From Bacillus sp. FJAT-29814 (GTDB lineage Bacteria; Bacillota; Bacilli; Bacillales; Cytobacillaceae): a DNA stretch of 64,000 nucleotides. Both the position numbers and the translations under genes were made by a program. Location of the stretch: assembly GCF_001510715.1 (NCBI RefSeq), contig NZ_LMTJ01000005.1, positions 483,671-547,670 of the forward strand, given 5' to 3'. Shown piece after piece: positions 28,894-38,076 of the stretch (the first letter of the stretch is position 1; the number at the start of each line of letters is the position of its first letter). The notes under the pieces are model-generated. The model saw only the letters and a program-made list of their open reading frames with translations, had not been told where the DNA came from and searched no databases.

Positions 28894-29730
28894 CTAATTG
28901 CCAACCTTTAACGTTGAACACAACGCCTCACCCATTCGTTTTGATTGGGCTGTGGCGGCTTTGATGCATGAAATGAATGCCTGCTGCACGCCGTGCTCCT
29001 CAAGGACACGGATGCCTGCTTCTGTGGTCCCGCCTGGGCTAGTCACTTCCCGCCGCAGTTGTTCCGGTGATTTTGAGGAATTCTTTACCATCTCCGCTGC
29101 GCCAATCAACGTTTGGACAATCAGTTCCTTGGCCATCCCTTTTTCAAGGCCAATTCCGACTGCGCTTTTTTCCATCGTTTCAATCAGATAATAGATGTAG
29201 GCAGGTCCGCTTCCGGACAGGCCTGTTACCGCATCCAGTTGCGACTCCTCCACAAACGCCGCCAATCCAACCGTGCCAAACAGCTGCTTTGTCATTTCCA
29301 GCTGTTGCTGCGAAACACGTTCATTCACGGCAATCGCCGTTGCTGATTTTCCGACCGCAGCCGATGTGTTTGGCATCGCCCGGGCAATCGAAAGTGATTT
29401 TCCTGCAAGCGCCTCAATACTATTCATTGAAACCCCGGCAAGAACGGACACGATCAGCATTCCTTCAGTTACATGCTGACGAATAGACTCAATCGCCGAG
29501 GCCGCATCTTTTGGCTTCATGGATAACATCACAATATCCGCACCAGCAAAAAGAGCATCCAAATCATACGTGCCATGGATTCCATAACGTTCTTCCAGTG
29601 CTGCCAACCGGGCTTTATTTGAGTTATTCGTCACCCACACATTATTTTTATCTATCAATCCATTTTCAAGAATTCCGGAAATGAGTGCTTCCGCCATCGA
29701 ACCCGCGCCAACAATTGCTATTTTGTTCAT
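28894..29730 (-). CDS. proI: Pyrroline-5-carboxylate reductase
   Basis: Last step of proline synthesis, NADPH-dependent. 278 residues with the Rossmann motif 'IAIVGAGSMAEALISGIL', 'SMKPKDAASAIESI', 'IARAMPNTSAAVGKSATAIA' and the C-terminal signature 'TGLSGSGPAYIYYLIE' ... 'REEVTSPGGTTEAGI'-like segment. ATG 29730 with GGAGG 8 bases upstream is preferred to an in-frame start at 29745 that would lie inside that site. Preceded by a proline-type T-box leader, so expression should rise when tRNA-Pro is uncharged. Confidence 0.95.
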   Translation of the reverse strand: MNKIAIVGAGSMAEALISGILENGLIDKNNVWVTNNSNKARLAALEERYGIHGTYDLDALFAGADIVMLSMKPKDAASAIESIRQHVTEGMLIVSVLAGVSMNSIEALAGKSLSIARAMPNTSAAVGKSATAIAVNERVSQQQLEMTKQLFGTVGLAAFVEESQLDAVTGLSGSGPAYIYYLIETMEKSAVGIGLEKGMAKELIVQTLIGAAEMVKNSSKSPEQLRREVTSPGGTTEAGIRVLEEHGVQQAFISCIKAATAQSKRMGEALCSTLKVGN

Positions 29731-29761
29731 GAAAATTACCTCCATAATATTTATGCAAAAA

Positions 29762-29990
29762 CAAAAAGACCTCTCATCCGTAAAGGACGAAAGGTCTAAT
29801 CTTCCGTGGTACCACCTTCATTGAATCCTTAACCATTCAAGGATTCACTCTGACTCCGTTAACGCCGGAATACGTTAGGTTTGCCTAAATGCTCATAAGG
29901 TAGGTTCAATGCTCAAGCGGGCGGTGAAGCCTTTCAGCCTCGGACTTCACTCTCTTTCGCCATTTCCCATCTACTAGCCTTATTCATTGC
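29762..29990 (-). promoter_or_regulatory. T-box riboswitch, proline type, upstream of proI
   Basis: Read on the minus strand, the leader contains the T-box bulge AAGGTGGTACCACGG (29804-29818), which pairs with the tRNA acceptor end, and a downstream terminator hairpin AGACCTTTCGTC/GATGAGAGGTCT with a T run (29762-29795). The specifier loop pattern GAA-CCT-A (29901-29907) has CCT, a proline codon. Structure and codon fit proline-responsive antitermination of proI. The 5' boundary is approximate. The remainder of the gap to 30214 holds the yqjP promoter region with nothing else recognised. Confidence 0.93.
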
Positions 29991-30214
29991 ATGAAACGAT
30001 TCAAATTTTTAATAGTGATTATGCTTGAAAAACAGCCTGTCTGTCAAGTGTAAAATTTATAGAATTTTTAATTTTTTCCCAGAAACACTATGCAGAAATA
30101 ATGACAATTCTTCCAAAAATCGCTACACTTAAGTTTATATACCATTTGACACATAATATTCACAATTGCCGAATATGGTTTCTTTATTTAACTATAACGT
30201 TAGGAGTTTAAAAA

Positions 30215-31174
30215 ATGACAGAATGGAAAAATGGAATTGCCAAAATCAGTCTCCCGACTCCGTTTCCAGTAGGAGATGTGAATGTTTATTTGGTCAAAGG
30301 CGAGCGGTTAACGCTTGTTGATGCCGGTCCGAAAACGGAGGAAGCCTGGAATTCGCTGACTTCGCAATTAGCCCAGTTAAATTTAGCTCCGAAGGATATT
30401 GAACAGGTCGTCTTGACGCATCATCACCCAGATCATTCCGGCTTGCTCGATTTTTTTCCGGACACCTTTGAGGTGTACGGTCACCCCTTGAATGAACGCT
30501 GGCTTCAGCCGACAGAAGCTTTTTTTCAGGAGCAGAAGCATTTTTTCCTAGAGTTGTTTAAAGAGTTCGGTCTGCCTGAGGAGTATTTGAAGGCTCTTGA
30601 AAACTTTAAAAAAGCTGCATCGCAACTGGGCAATCGTCCGCTGACAGGCACGCTTGTCGAAGGCATGCGCCCGCCGGAACTTTCCGATTGGCAGGTGATT
30701 GAAACGCCAGGTCATGCTCAAAGCCAAATTGGTCTGTTCCGCGAGAATGATGGAGTGCTGCTTGGCGGGGATTTAATGATTGCCCACATCTCCCCAAATC
30801 CATTGCTGGAGCCGCCGGCACCTGGTGAAACCGAACGGCCAAAACCGCAGCTGCAGCATAATCATTCGATGCAAAAGTTGTTGTCATATCCGATTAAAGT
30901 AGTTTATTCCGGGCACGGCGAGGAGGTCTATCAGCTTGCGGAATTGGTGGAAAAAAGGCTTATCCGCCAGCATGACCGGGCGATGATCGTCAACAGTTGG
31001 TTGAAGGAAGAACATATGACAGTGTTTGAAATCTGCAAACGTCTATTTCCGAAAGTGTATAAGCGGGAATTGATGCTGACCATCTCGGAGACGGTCGCCC
31101 AGCTTGACTATTTGGCATCCATCGGTGAAATTATAAGTAATGATACACTGCCTGTGCTTTATCAAGCAAAATAA
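30215..31174 (+). CDS. Metallo-beta-lactamase fold hydrolase (YqjP-like)
   Basis: 319 residues. The zinc motif is 'VVLTHHHPDHSGLLDFF', followed by 'VIETPGHAQSQIGLFRENDGVLLGGDLMI' and 'VVYSGHGEEVYQ'. A C-terminal helical tail ('HMTVFEICKRLFPKVYKRELMLTISETVAQLDYL') is typical of the YqjP/beta-lactamase-like protein 2 group. Substrate unknown; thioester or acyl hydrolysis is usual for relatives. Probably one transcript with the SDR gene 27 bases downstream. TAGGAG precedes the ATG. Confidence 0.88.
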   Translation: MTEWKNGIAKISLPTPFPVGDVNVYLVKGERLTLVDAGPKTEEAWNSLTSQLAQLNLAPKDIEQVVLTHHHPDHSGLLDFFPDTFEVYGHPLNERWLQPTEAFFQEQKHFFLELFKEFGLPEEYLKALENFKKAASQLGNRPLTGTLVEGMRPPELSDWQVIETPGHAQSQIGLFRENDGVLLGGDLMIAHISPNPLLEPPAPGETERPKPQLQHNHSMQKLLSYPIKVVYSGHGEEVYQLAELVEKRLIRQHDRAMIVNSWLKEEHMTVFEICKRLFPKVYKRELMLTISETVAQLDYLASIGEIISNDTLPVLYQAK

Positions 31175-31201
31175 GCGGGGCCGACTAGATGAGGTGCTCA
31201 A

Positions 31202-31999
31202 ATGGTGAATGAAAGAGTAAATGGGAAAAATATTGTGATTACCGGTGCTTCCGGGGGGATTGGGGCGGAGATTGCTCGACTTTGTGCCGCAAGCGGGGCC
31301 AATCTCGTTCTGCTTGCCCGCAGCATCGATAAATTGCAGCAGCTTGAAAGCGAGCTTGAGCAAAAATATCAAATAAACGTCGAAGTTTTTCAGTTGGATG
31401 TCGCGAATACGGATCAGGTAAAGCAGGTATTCGAGCAAATTTTTGCATCAGTTGGGGATGTCGATATTCTTGTCAACAATGCCGGCTTTGGGGTGTTCCG
31501 CGAGGCGCATGAGGCTAGGATAGATGAAATCAAAGGGATGTTTGAGGTCAATGTCGTCGGGCTGATGGCCTGTACAAGTATGGTGCTCCCGAAAATGCGT
31601 GCGCGTCGCTATGGTCATATTATTAACATCGCTTCGCAGGCAGGAAAAATTGCCACCCCGAAATCAAGTGTGTATTCGGCTTCGAAGCATGCGGTCCTTG
31701 GCTATACGAATTCACTAAGGATGGAACTTGATGGTTTTAATATTGGAGTGACTTCCGTAAACCCGGGTCCAATTGCGACCAACTTCTTTACGATCGCTGA
31801 TGAAAAGGGCACGTATGTAAAAAATGTCCAGAAATTCATGCTGAAGCCGGAATATGTTGCACAAAAGGTTGTCAGCAGCATGCTGACAAAAACGCGGGAG
31901 ATTAACCTGCCGCGGTGGATGAACATGGGCAGTGTGGTTTACGTTTTGTTCCCGCGGCTGTTTGAGCGGATTGGCAAGAGGGTATTAAATAAAAAGTAA
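31202..31999 (+). CDS. Short-chain dehydrogenase/reductase (YqjQ-like)
   Basis: 265 residues, classical SDR. The NAD(P) motif is 'VITGASGGIGAEIARLC', then 'DILVNNAGFGVF', and the catalytic pair is in 'SVYSASKHAVLGYTNSLRMEL' (YxxxK). 'NPGPIATNFF' follows. Substrate not predictable. Starts at ATG after GAGGTG and follows the YqjP-like gene, as in B. subtilis. Confidence 0.9.
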   Translation: MVNERVNGKNIVITGASGGIGAEIARLCAASGANLVLLARSIDKLQQLESELEQKYQINVEVFQLDVANTDQVKQVFEQIFASVGDVDILVNNAGFGVFREAHEARIDEIKGMFEVNVVGLMACTSMVLPKMRARRYGHIINIASQAGKIATPKSSVYSASKHAVLGYTNSLRMELDGFNIGVTSVNPGPIATNFFTIADEKGTYVKNVQKFMLKPEYVAQKVVSSMLTKTREINLPRWMNMGSVVYVLFPRLFERIGKRVLNKK

Positions 32000-32067
32000 A
32001 AGTCGTTGCTTTTTTACCATAGAGTTTAAAATGTTTAATCCTGCCTCTCAGGAAAGGATGGTTTAAA

Positions 32068-32472
32068 ATGGAAATGAATGAAGAAGAATTTGAAAAGGCC
32101 ATGGAAGCCTCTAGTAAAAATTTTTCTGACGAAAAATTTTGGGACAAACTAAAGAAATTTGCAAAAAAAGCGGGTTCATCTGTTGTTTATGCAGTTTTGC
32201 TTCTTTATTTTACTCTACAAAAACCAGAAGTGCCGGCCAAAACAAAAGCTATCATTATTGGAGCTTTGGGCTATTTCATCCTTCCATTCGATTTAATTCC
32301 TGATTTTACGATTGGGATCGGTTATACAGATGACCTGGGGGCATTGGGAATAGCCCTTTTGCAAGTGGCGATGCATATTGATGATGAAATTAAAAATAAA
32401 GCAAAAGAAAAATTAGCAGACTGGTTTGGAGATCATGTCGATACGTCAGATATTGATAAAAAACTTGGATAA
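32068..32472 (+). CDS. DUF1232 (YkvA-like) membrane protein
   Basis: 134 residues with an acidic N-terminus and the DUF1232 core: 'VPAKTKAIIIGALGYFILPFDLIPDFTIGIGYTDDLGALGIAL'. Two hydrophobic segments suggest a small integral membrane protein. Function unknown in the family. AGGAAAGGATGG lies before the ATG; a strong terminator follows. Confidence 0.85.
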   Translation: MEMNEEEFEKAMEASSKNFSDEKFWDKLKKFAKKAGSSVVYAVLLLYFTLQKPEVPAKTKAIIIGALGYFILPFDLIPDFTIGIGYTDDLGALGIALLQVAMHIDDEIKNKAKEKLADWFGDHVDTSDIDKKLG

Positions 32473-32477
32473 AGCAA

Positions 32478-32518
32478 AGCCCCCGGCAGCGAGTAACGTT
32501 ACCGGGGGCCTGTTTTTT
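32478..32518 (+). terminator. Terminator after the DUF1232 gene
   Basis: GCCCCCGG and CCGGGGGC form the stem, followed by CTGTTTTTT. Confidence 0.93.
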
Positions 32519-32637
32519 AGCTAATAGGAAAGTATAAAATTTTTTCCAAATTTTTCATCCCAGCTGCGCACGCATAAATTCAACTACGCCTCTGTCATCG
32601 TCCTAACGGACTCGCCAATCGGCGAGTTTTCATTTAT
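32519..32637 (+). repeat. Dispersed intergenic repeat, copy B
   Basis: Begins AGCTAATAGGAAAGTATAAA, contains the conserved core CGCATAAATTCAACTACGCC (32571 onward) and the terminal ACTCGCCAATCGGCGAGT hairpin. Sits between two convergent genes, directly behind a terminator. Confidence 0.9.
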
Positions 32638-32641
32638 CTCT

Positions 32642-33871
32642 TTAAACCTGATTCCACTCCCGTACCTTCTGGTCGGCTGGCAGAAGAAAGGCGGTTAATC
32701 CTATTAGCGGAAGGACGCCTAGCGCAATAATCATTGATTGAAGTCCAATCAAGTCAGCAATATAGCCAAGTCCGACGGAGCCAATTGCTCCCATCCCAAA
32801 GGCGAGTCCTACGGTCAGGCCGGACATCAAGCCAATTTTACCAGGCACGAGTTCCTGCGCATAAACGACTGTAACAGAAAAACTCGTCATCAAGATAAAT
32901 CCTGTCAAAATAAGCAAAATAAACGCCACTACTTGCGGCACATTTGGAATTAGGATGGAAAACGGAACTGTCGCCAGCATTGAAAATGAAATGACAGATT
33001 TCTTTCCGAAGCGGTCAGCAAGAGGTCCACCAAAAAAGGTGCCAAATGCGCCTGCCACTAAAAAGGCAAACAAGAAAAGCTGCGATTCTTTAATGGTAAG
33101 AGCATACTCCTTTATTCCATAAAAAGCATAAAAGTTGGTCATTCCTGAAATATACCAGGACCTTGCAAAAATGAGCAACAGGATTAAGACTAATGCACGT
33201 TTAACCTCTTTAGACACACCAGTTTGTTGGCTGGCACTGCTTTGCTTTTTCTTAATTGGGGCAGCCAGCAGTCTCTGACTATACCAATTCGCGATATAGA
33301 TTAATAGAATGACGGCAAGCGCGGCCACAATCGAAAACCATGAGGCGCCAATTTGCCCTAGCGGTACTAAGATTAAAGCAGTAATCAGCGGTGCAAACGC
33401 CTGGCCGGTATTGCCGCCGACCTGATAAATCGATTGGGCAAGCCCTCTTCGGTTACCGGCAGCCATATAGGCCACCCTTGACCCTTCCGGATGGAAAACG
33501 GCCGAACCAAGCCCGATGAACAGGACTGATAACACGACCATTCCAAACGATGGGGCAAACCCCAAACCAAGGACGCCAAACAACGTAAAGGTTAAACCTA
33601 TTGGCAGGGCGTAGGGCATCGGTTTTTTATCAGTGAACATACCGACAACAGGTTGCATGACGGACGAAACCATGTTCAGGGAAAAGGCGATGACACCAAG
33701 TTGGGTGAAGGATAATCCCATTGATTTTTCCAGAATTGGAAACATTGCTGGGACAACGGCTTGAATCGCATCGTTCAACATATGGCAAAGCCCGATAATA
33801 AATAGGATTTTGTATATGGTTGCTTGGGATGCTTTTGGTGCTTGTTGGGACAGCACGGCAGTTTGACTCAT
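32642..33871 (-). CDS. MFS transporter, fosmidomycin-resistance (Fsr) type
   Basis: 409 residues with about 12 membrane helices. The opening 'ILFIIGLCHMLNDAIQAVVPAMFPILEKSMGLSFTQLGVIAF' and 'VFHPEGSRVAYMAAGNRRGLAQSIYQVGGNTGQAFAPL' are typical of Fsr-like exporters. A second MFS loop is at 'FFGGPLADRFGKKSVI'. Substrate unknown. Single gene on the minus strand; AAAAGGAG before the ATG. Confidence 0.87.
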   Translation of the reverse strand: MSQTAVLSQQAPKASQATIYKILFIIGLCHMLNDAIQAVVPAMFPILEKSMGLSFTQLGVIAFSLNMVSSVMQPVVGMFTDKKPMPYALPIGLTFTLFGVLGLGFAPSFGMVVLSVLFIGLGSAVFHPEGSRVAYMAAGNRRGLAQSIYQVGGNTGQAFAPLITALILVPLGQIGASWFSIVAALAVILLIYIANWYSQRLLAAPIKKKQSSASQQTGVSKEVKRALVLILLLIFARSWYISGMTNFYAFYGIKEYALTIKESQLFLFAFLVAGAFGTFFGGPLADRFGKKSVISFSMLATVPFSILIPNVPQVVAFILLILTGFILMTSFSVTVVYAQELVPGKIGLMSGLTVGLAFGMGAIGSVGLGYIADLIGLQSMIIALGVLPLIGLTAFLLPADQKVREWNQV

Positions 33872-33996
33872 AAAATTCTCCTTTTCAATGAAACTGGTAA
33901 ATTTTCATATCCATATCTTACTACCGATTGAGAAAAAAAAGAAATATTTATTTCTGAACTCGAAAAATATGTACGTTACCATAAAATATGACTCAG

Positions 33997-34191
33997 CTAT
34001 GAGCCTGTTAAATATTCATACACCATATCATTGACAACCTCATACAAATCCGCCGCCGGTTCTTCGTGTTTCGTTTGGAGAATCCGCTTGACCAGTTCCT
34101 CCATTTCTTGATCGTCAACGGGCAGGGAATCACCCCTATAATATTGTTTAAAGCAATTTTTTATCATCTTCACGACCAGCTTTTTCTCCAT
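33997..34191 (-). CDS. YqzH-like small protein
   Basis: 64 residues, 'MEKKLVVKMIKNCFKQYY' then an acidic helical tail. Resembles B. subtilis YqzH in size, start and position next to yqjW. ATG 34191 has GAGGTG 7 bases upstream; longer in-frame starts run through this site. Function unknown. Confidence 0.7.
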   Translation of the reverse strand: MEKKLVVKMIKNCFKQYYRGDSLPVDDQEMEELVKRILQTKHEEPAADLYEVVNDMVYEYLTGS

Positions 34192-34272
34192 AACCATGCA
34201 CCTCACCCCCATTATAGCCTTTTTTCGCGGATTAGCCATATTTGGTAATCCTCAAAAAATTTCCATTGAATA

Positions 34273-34286
34273 CGAACGAATATTCG
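34273..34286. promoter_or_regulatory. Candidate LexA (SOS) box 1
   Basis: CGAACGAATATTCG fits the Gram-positive LexA pattern CGAACRNRYGTTYG except for A in place of the first G of the right arm. It is 65 bases before yqjW. Confidence 0.65.
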
Positions 34287-34312
34287 CTTATGATAATAAA
34301 TATACTAATGAA

Positions 34313-34325
34313 GAACAAATGTTCG
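34313..34325. promoter_or_regulatory. Candidate LexA (SOS) box 2
   Basis: GAACAAATGTTCG has both GAAC and GTTC half-sites at four-base spacing, 26 bases before the yqjW start. Together with box 1 it indicates damage induction of yqjW-yqjX. Confidence 0.8.
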
Positions 34326-34350
34326 AAACTAAAACTGTGAGGGATTAGTC

Positions 34351-35610
34351 ATGGTCGATTACAGCACGTTACCGCACAATAAAATTTTATGTGTCGACAT
34401 GAAGAGTTTCTATGCCAGCTGCTCCGCTGTCATGCTCGGGCTTGATCCATTGGAGTGCTACATCGCCATTGTCGGCGACAAGGACCGGCAGGGGAGTGTC
34501 GTGCTAGCAGCTTCCCCTCGTCTGAAAAAAGAATTTGGCATCAAAACGGGCTCGCGGCTGTTCGAAATTCCAAAGGATCCAAGGATTCAATTGGTCGAGC
34601 CGAAAATGGCCACCTATTTGCGGATTTCAACCGAAATCAGCCGCGTGTTTAACCGCTATGTGCCCAAAGAGGCAATCCACACCTACAGCGTCGATGAAAG
34701 CTTTATTAAAGTGGACGGCGCGATGGAAATATGGGGCGATGCCCGGACGATCGGGGAAAAAATCCGGAACGATATTGAACGCGAGTTTCAGCTTCCATGC
34801 GCCGTCGGCATCGGCCCAAATATGCTGTTGGCAAAGCTTTGTCTCGATTTGGAGGCCAAGAACCATGGAGTTGCCGAGTGGACCTATGATGATGTCCAAA
34901 CAAAGCTGTGGAAGGTGTCACCGCTTCGGGAAATGTGGGGAATCGGCAGGAGGGTCGAGAAAACATTAAACGGTATGGGCATTTTTACGGTCGGCCAGTT
35001 GGCTCGTTATGATTTGAAACAACTGGAAAAGAAATTCGGCATCATGGGCAATCAGCTTTATTATCACGCCTGGGGAGTCGACCTGTCCGATTTAGGGGCA
35101 CCGATTATTGAAGGGCAGATCAGTTTTGGCAAAAGTCAAATTCTATTACGCGATTATAAAGATGTAGAGGAAATCAAGCATGTCATTTTGGAGATGTGCG
35201 AGGAGGTAGCCAAGCGGGCTAGAACACGGCGAAAGGCAGGGCGGACCATCAGCCTTGGCATCGGCTATAGTCAGGATGAATTTGGCGGCGGCTTTCACCG
35301 CTCCCGGTCGATTGAGCAGCCGACCAACGTCACGATGGACCTCTACCAAGTCTGTCTGGAGCTGTTTCATGAGCATTACAACGGCAAAACGGTCCGGCAA
35401 ATTTCAATTTCACTTGCCAACATTGTCGATGATTGCGAACTGCAGCTTGATCTGTTTGATCAAGGTGCCTACAAACGGCGGGAGCTTGGCTATGTCGTCG
35501 ACTCGGTCCGCCGCCGCTTCGGCCCCGGCTCCCTGCTGCGGGCTGTTTCCTATACGGCTGGAGGCACGGCCAAGCACCGGGCTTCGCTTGTGGGCGGGCA
35601 TAAGATGTAG
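34351..35610 (+). CDS. SOS Y-family DNA polymerase (YqjW/UvrX type)
   Basis: Second Y-family polymerase, UmuC-like, 419 residues. Palm motif 'ILCVDMKSFYASCSAVMLGLDP', catalytic 'YSVDESFIKVDGA', 'AVGIGPNMLLAKLCLDLEAK', helix-hairpin-helix 'MWGIGRRVEKTLNGMGIFTVGQLA', and 'LQLDLFD' clamp-binding motif near residue 368. Differs from DinB by the insertion-rich little finger. Two LexA boxes upstream show SOS control, as for B. subtilis yqjW (PolY2). A YolD-like gene follows after 15 bases, the usual partner. Confidence 0.92.
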   Translation: MVDYSTLPHNKILCVDMKSFYASCSAVMLGLDPLECYIAIVGDKDRQGSVVLAASPRLKKEFGIKTGSRLFEIPKDPRIQLVEPKMATYLRISTEISRVFNRYVPKEAIHTYSVDESFIKVDGAMEIWGDARTIGEKIRNDIEREFQLPCAVGIGPNMLLAKLCLDLEAKNHGVAEWTYDDVQTKLWKVSPLREMWGIGRRVEKTLNGMGIFTVGQLARYDLKQLEKKFGIMGNQLYYHAWGVDLSDLGAPIIEGQISFGKSQILLRDYKDVEEIKHVILEMCEEVAKRARTRRKAGRTISLGIGYSQDEFGGGFHRSRSIEQPTNVTMDLYQVCLELFHEHYNGKTVRQISISLANIVDDCELQLDLFDQGAYKRRELGYVVDSVRRRFGPGSLLRAVSYTAGGTAKHRASLVGGHKM

Positions 35611-35625
35611 GAAGGGGGAAAGCAA

Positions 35626-35961
35626 ATGATTCGCGACCGCGGAAGAATCAAATGGACGTCGATGATGCTGCCAGAGCATGTGAAAATGCTCAGGGATTGG
35701 GTCAAGGAAGACCAGTATGAACAACAAAAGGAAATGGATGAACAGCAGTTCGAGATGATGAATGAAACCTTATCCGAAGCCATCGAATTCGACCAATACG
35801 TGACGATTATCCATTATCGGAACCGAAATTATGAAATCGTGATTGGAAAAATCCATTACTGGGATGAACTCGCACATAAGCTGCATGTCATCGACAGATT
35901 TCAGGAAGTGCACCGGATTCCAATCAACACGATTGCAGACATCCGGCTGACTGATAAATAA
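35626..35961 (+). CDS. YolD-like protein (YqjX)
   Basis: 111 residues. Starts 'MIRDRGRIKWTSMMLPEHVKMLRDW', the YolD family hallmark, followed by a charged helix and a small beta-rich C-terminus ('IEFDQYVTIIHYRNRNYEIVIGKIHYWDE'). YolD-like proteins are nearly always encoded after UvrX/YqjW polymerases and are thought to act with them. GAAGGGGG precedes the ATG. Confidence 0.9.
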   Translation: MIRDRGRIKWTSMMLPEHVKMLRDWVKEDQYEQQKEMDEQQFEMMNETLSEAIEFDQYVTIIHYRNRNYEIVIGKIHYWDELAHKLHVIDRFQEVHRIPINTIADIRLTDK

Positions 35962-36010
35962 AATGAGCGGGTGCCATTGCCTATTGCAAACATTAAAAAT
36001 GAAAGGAAAG

Positions 36011-36051
36011 TGACTATCAAAACGTATGCTTTAATTTGATAGTCATTTTTA
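36011..36051. terminator. Terminator between yqjX and the MFS gene
   Basis: TGACTATCAAA and TTTGATAGTCA form an 11-bp stem with a 13-base loop, then TTTTTAT. Confidence 0.85.
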
Positions 36052-36074
36052 TAGCGATTAAGCGATGATACAAG

Positions 36075-37445
36075 TTAACTTGGCTGCTTTAACCTAGCCC
36101 TTCGATGATATAAACCGTACATTAATACCGCTAAAATGATCACAAGGGAAAGGCACAAATAAATATTCCGATACACAATTTCTAAAGGTAAACCATCTTG
36201 AATAGTTAGCAATAATCCGGAAATTGTCACTCCTAGCCCCCCGCCAAAAAATTGGATTAATTGGGCGATTCCTATCCCCGAACCGATTTCAGTCATCGGC
36301 AGGATCCTCGTTATCTCGTTAGAAATACTCGTTGAAAGTGCAGTGAAACCAATGCTTGCGAACATATATATTGAAAGAATGAAAGTGGGATTTAGGGTGG
36401 ATAACCATGCAAATAGGGCGGTGGCACTTACTAAAAATAATTGCCCAAAAATAATGAATGGTGCATTGCCAAAACGGTCAATGAGTCTTCCTATAAATTG
36501 CCCGGCAATCACCGCAAAAATGGCGCCTGGAAAAATAATCATCCCTACCTGTGCAGGTTCTTTTCCGAATACAGTTGTAAGAATAATTGGCATTAAAAAC
36601 AAATTTGAAAAATTTATGAAAAAGGCTGAACAACCAATAAAAAGCAGTTTTAAATATTGCTTATTTCTGAGGAGTGCTGGTGGAATAAACGGCTTTTCTA
36701 CCTTGTGAAGATAGAGCCACCAGATTACAAAAAGAACAACCGTCCCTAATAAAATGCCGTATGAAAATGTGGATAGAAAAAGCAGCAGTCCTGCAACGCT
36801 AAGTCCCGTTAGAATAGCACCATATAAATCGAAACGCCCTTTTGTAATTACCTCTTTAGGCAATAGCTTTTGGAAAAAAGGGAGAGAAAGGACTGAAATG
36901 CCAGTGACAGCGAAAAGATAATTCCATCCTAAATATTGAGTAATGACTCCACCTATTACAGGACCTAGGCCAAATGCCAATGAGGCAGCAGAAGCAATCA
37001 TGGCCATTGCTTTTCCTCGCCTTGAAAGAGGTATATAGCGTCCGGCCATGATCATCGAGAGTCCCATAACTGCGCCTGCACCGGCGGCTTGAAGAATGCG
37101 GGCTCCTAATAAGATAAAAAAATGGGTTGAAAAGAAACCGATCACCGATGCCATTCCTAAAATGCCAATTCCATAGAGCAGCAGTCTCGATAGGGGAATA
37201 AAATCGGATAGTCTACCGAAAGTCAACGTTGAAATGGCAAACATGATGGAATAACCGGAAACAAGCCATGATGCCGTTGATGAATTTAAGGAAAAGTCTT
37301 TTAGTACAGAGGGCAATGCAACATTAAACATTGTCGTATTCATCACTACAAGCAAGGTGGTAATACTCCATATAAGAATGAGTTTATTCTCTTGTAAATC
37401 CACCTTGCTTTCAGTTTGGGAAGAAGCAATTGAAATAGACGGCAT
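36075..37445 (-). CDS. MFS drug exporter, DHA2 (EmrB/QacA) type
   Basis: 456 residues, about 14 membrane helices. N-terminal 'ILIWSITTLLVVMNTTMFNVALPSVLKDFSLNSSTASWLVSGYSIMFAISTLTFGRLSDF' is characteristic of the DHA2 group, with antiporter motif C-like 'ILQAAGAGAVMGLSMIMAGRYIPLSRRGKAMAMI'. Substrate unknown. The thioesterase gene lies 24 bases upstream and may share the transcript. Confidence 0.87.
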   Translation of the reverse strand: MPSISIASSQTESKVDLQENKLILIWSITTLLVVMNTTMFNVALPSVLKDFSLNSSTASWLVSGYSIMFAISTLTFGRLSDFIPLSRLLLYGIGILGMASVIGFFSTHFFILLGARILQAAGAGAVMGLSMIMAGRYIPLSRRGKAMAMIASAASLAFGLGPVIGGVITQYLGWNYLFAVTGISVLSLPFFQKLLPKEVITKGRFDLYGAILTGLSVAGLLLFLSTFSYGILLGTVVLFVIWWLYLHKVEKPFIPPALLRNKQYLKLLFIGCSAFFINFSNLFLMPIILTTVFGKEPAQVGMIIFPGAIFAVIAGQFIGRLIDRFGNAPFIIFGQLFLVSATALFAWLSTLNPTFILSIYMFASIGFTALSTSISNEITRILPMTEIGSGIGIAQLIQFFGGGLGVTISGLLLTIQDGLPLEIVYRNIYLCLSLVIILAVLMYGLYHRRARLKQPS

Positions 37446-37469
37446 TATATTCCTCCTTGCTTAATAAAA

Positions 37470-37916
37470 TTATTCTTTTTTTAATCTTTTTCCAGCCGAG
37501 TTTCCCTTCAAAACCATACATGTGCTGGTGGAATGCGCCACGAGACTTTGTCGTTCATCAAATATTTGACATTCCAGCAATCCAACTGAGGAACCTTTTT
37601 TAATTAATCTCCCTTCAGCTCGAAGCTTCGAATGAAAAACAGGTTTAAGGAAATTTAATTTAATTTCCACAGTTGTAAAAAGTTCATCGTCAGCAAGCGT
37701 ACTAGAAAAAGCATATCCCATCGCTGCATCCGCTATATCACACAAGATTCCGCCGTGCAATGTCCCCATCGGATTATGTAGTCGTTCAGTTGCTTCCAAT
37801 TCTATAACAACTCTGCCTTCTTCAGCCTCTACCACTTTAAAACCAAGTACCTCGGCCACTGGCGGGTTAGGGCTTTCACCTGTCATCATTTTCTTTAAAC
37901 CTTCTAATTTGTTCAT
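37470..37916 (-). CDS. PaaI-type hotdog thioesterase
   Basis: 148 residues; hotdog fold with 'LHNPMGTLHGGILCDIADAAMGYAFSSTL', containing the catalytic-helix HGG motif, and 'TVEIKLNFLKPV'. Likely hydrolyses acyl-CoA thioesters in the cytosol; substrate unknown. The apparent GTG start at 37925 belongs to the ribosome binding site AGAAGGGTG; ATG 37916 is correct. Confidence 0.88.
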   Translation of the reverse strand: MNKLEGLKKMMTGESPNPPVAEVLGFKVVEAEEGRVVIELEATERLHNPMGTLHGGILCDIADAAMGYAFSSTLADDELFTTVEIKLNFLKPVFHSKLRAEGRLIKKGSSVGLLECQIFDERQSLVAHSTSTCMVLKGNSAGKRLKKE

Positions 37917-38027
37917 TATTTTCACCCTTCTTTTTCTAAATCAAAAAAATAGTACCATCTTTCAAACATTTGGTAAATAATATTCTAATCATTCAGATAA
38001 TTTAGTGAAAAAAAAAGCAATAAAGAA

Positions 38028-38053
38028 CGGCTTAGTTTTAATCAACTAAGCCG
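38028..38053 (-). terminator. Terminator after the CDGSH gene
   Basis: CGGCTTAGTT and AACTAAGCCG form a 10-bp stem; on the minus strand it is followed by TTCTTTATTG and a long T run. Confidence 0.9.
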
Positions 38054-38076
38054 ATAGAATAACCGCTCTTAAAATC

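Noticed and set aside
34535..34969. 144-codon ORF in the +1 frame of yqjW
   Set aside because: Composition is a frame-shadow (Trp/Arg/Cys-rich) and yqjW is clearly intact in the other frame.
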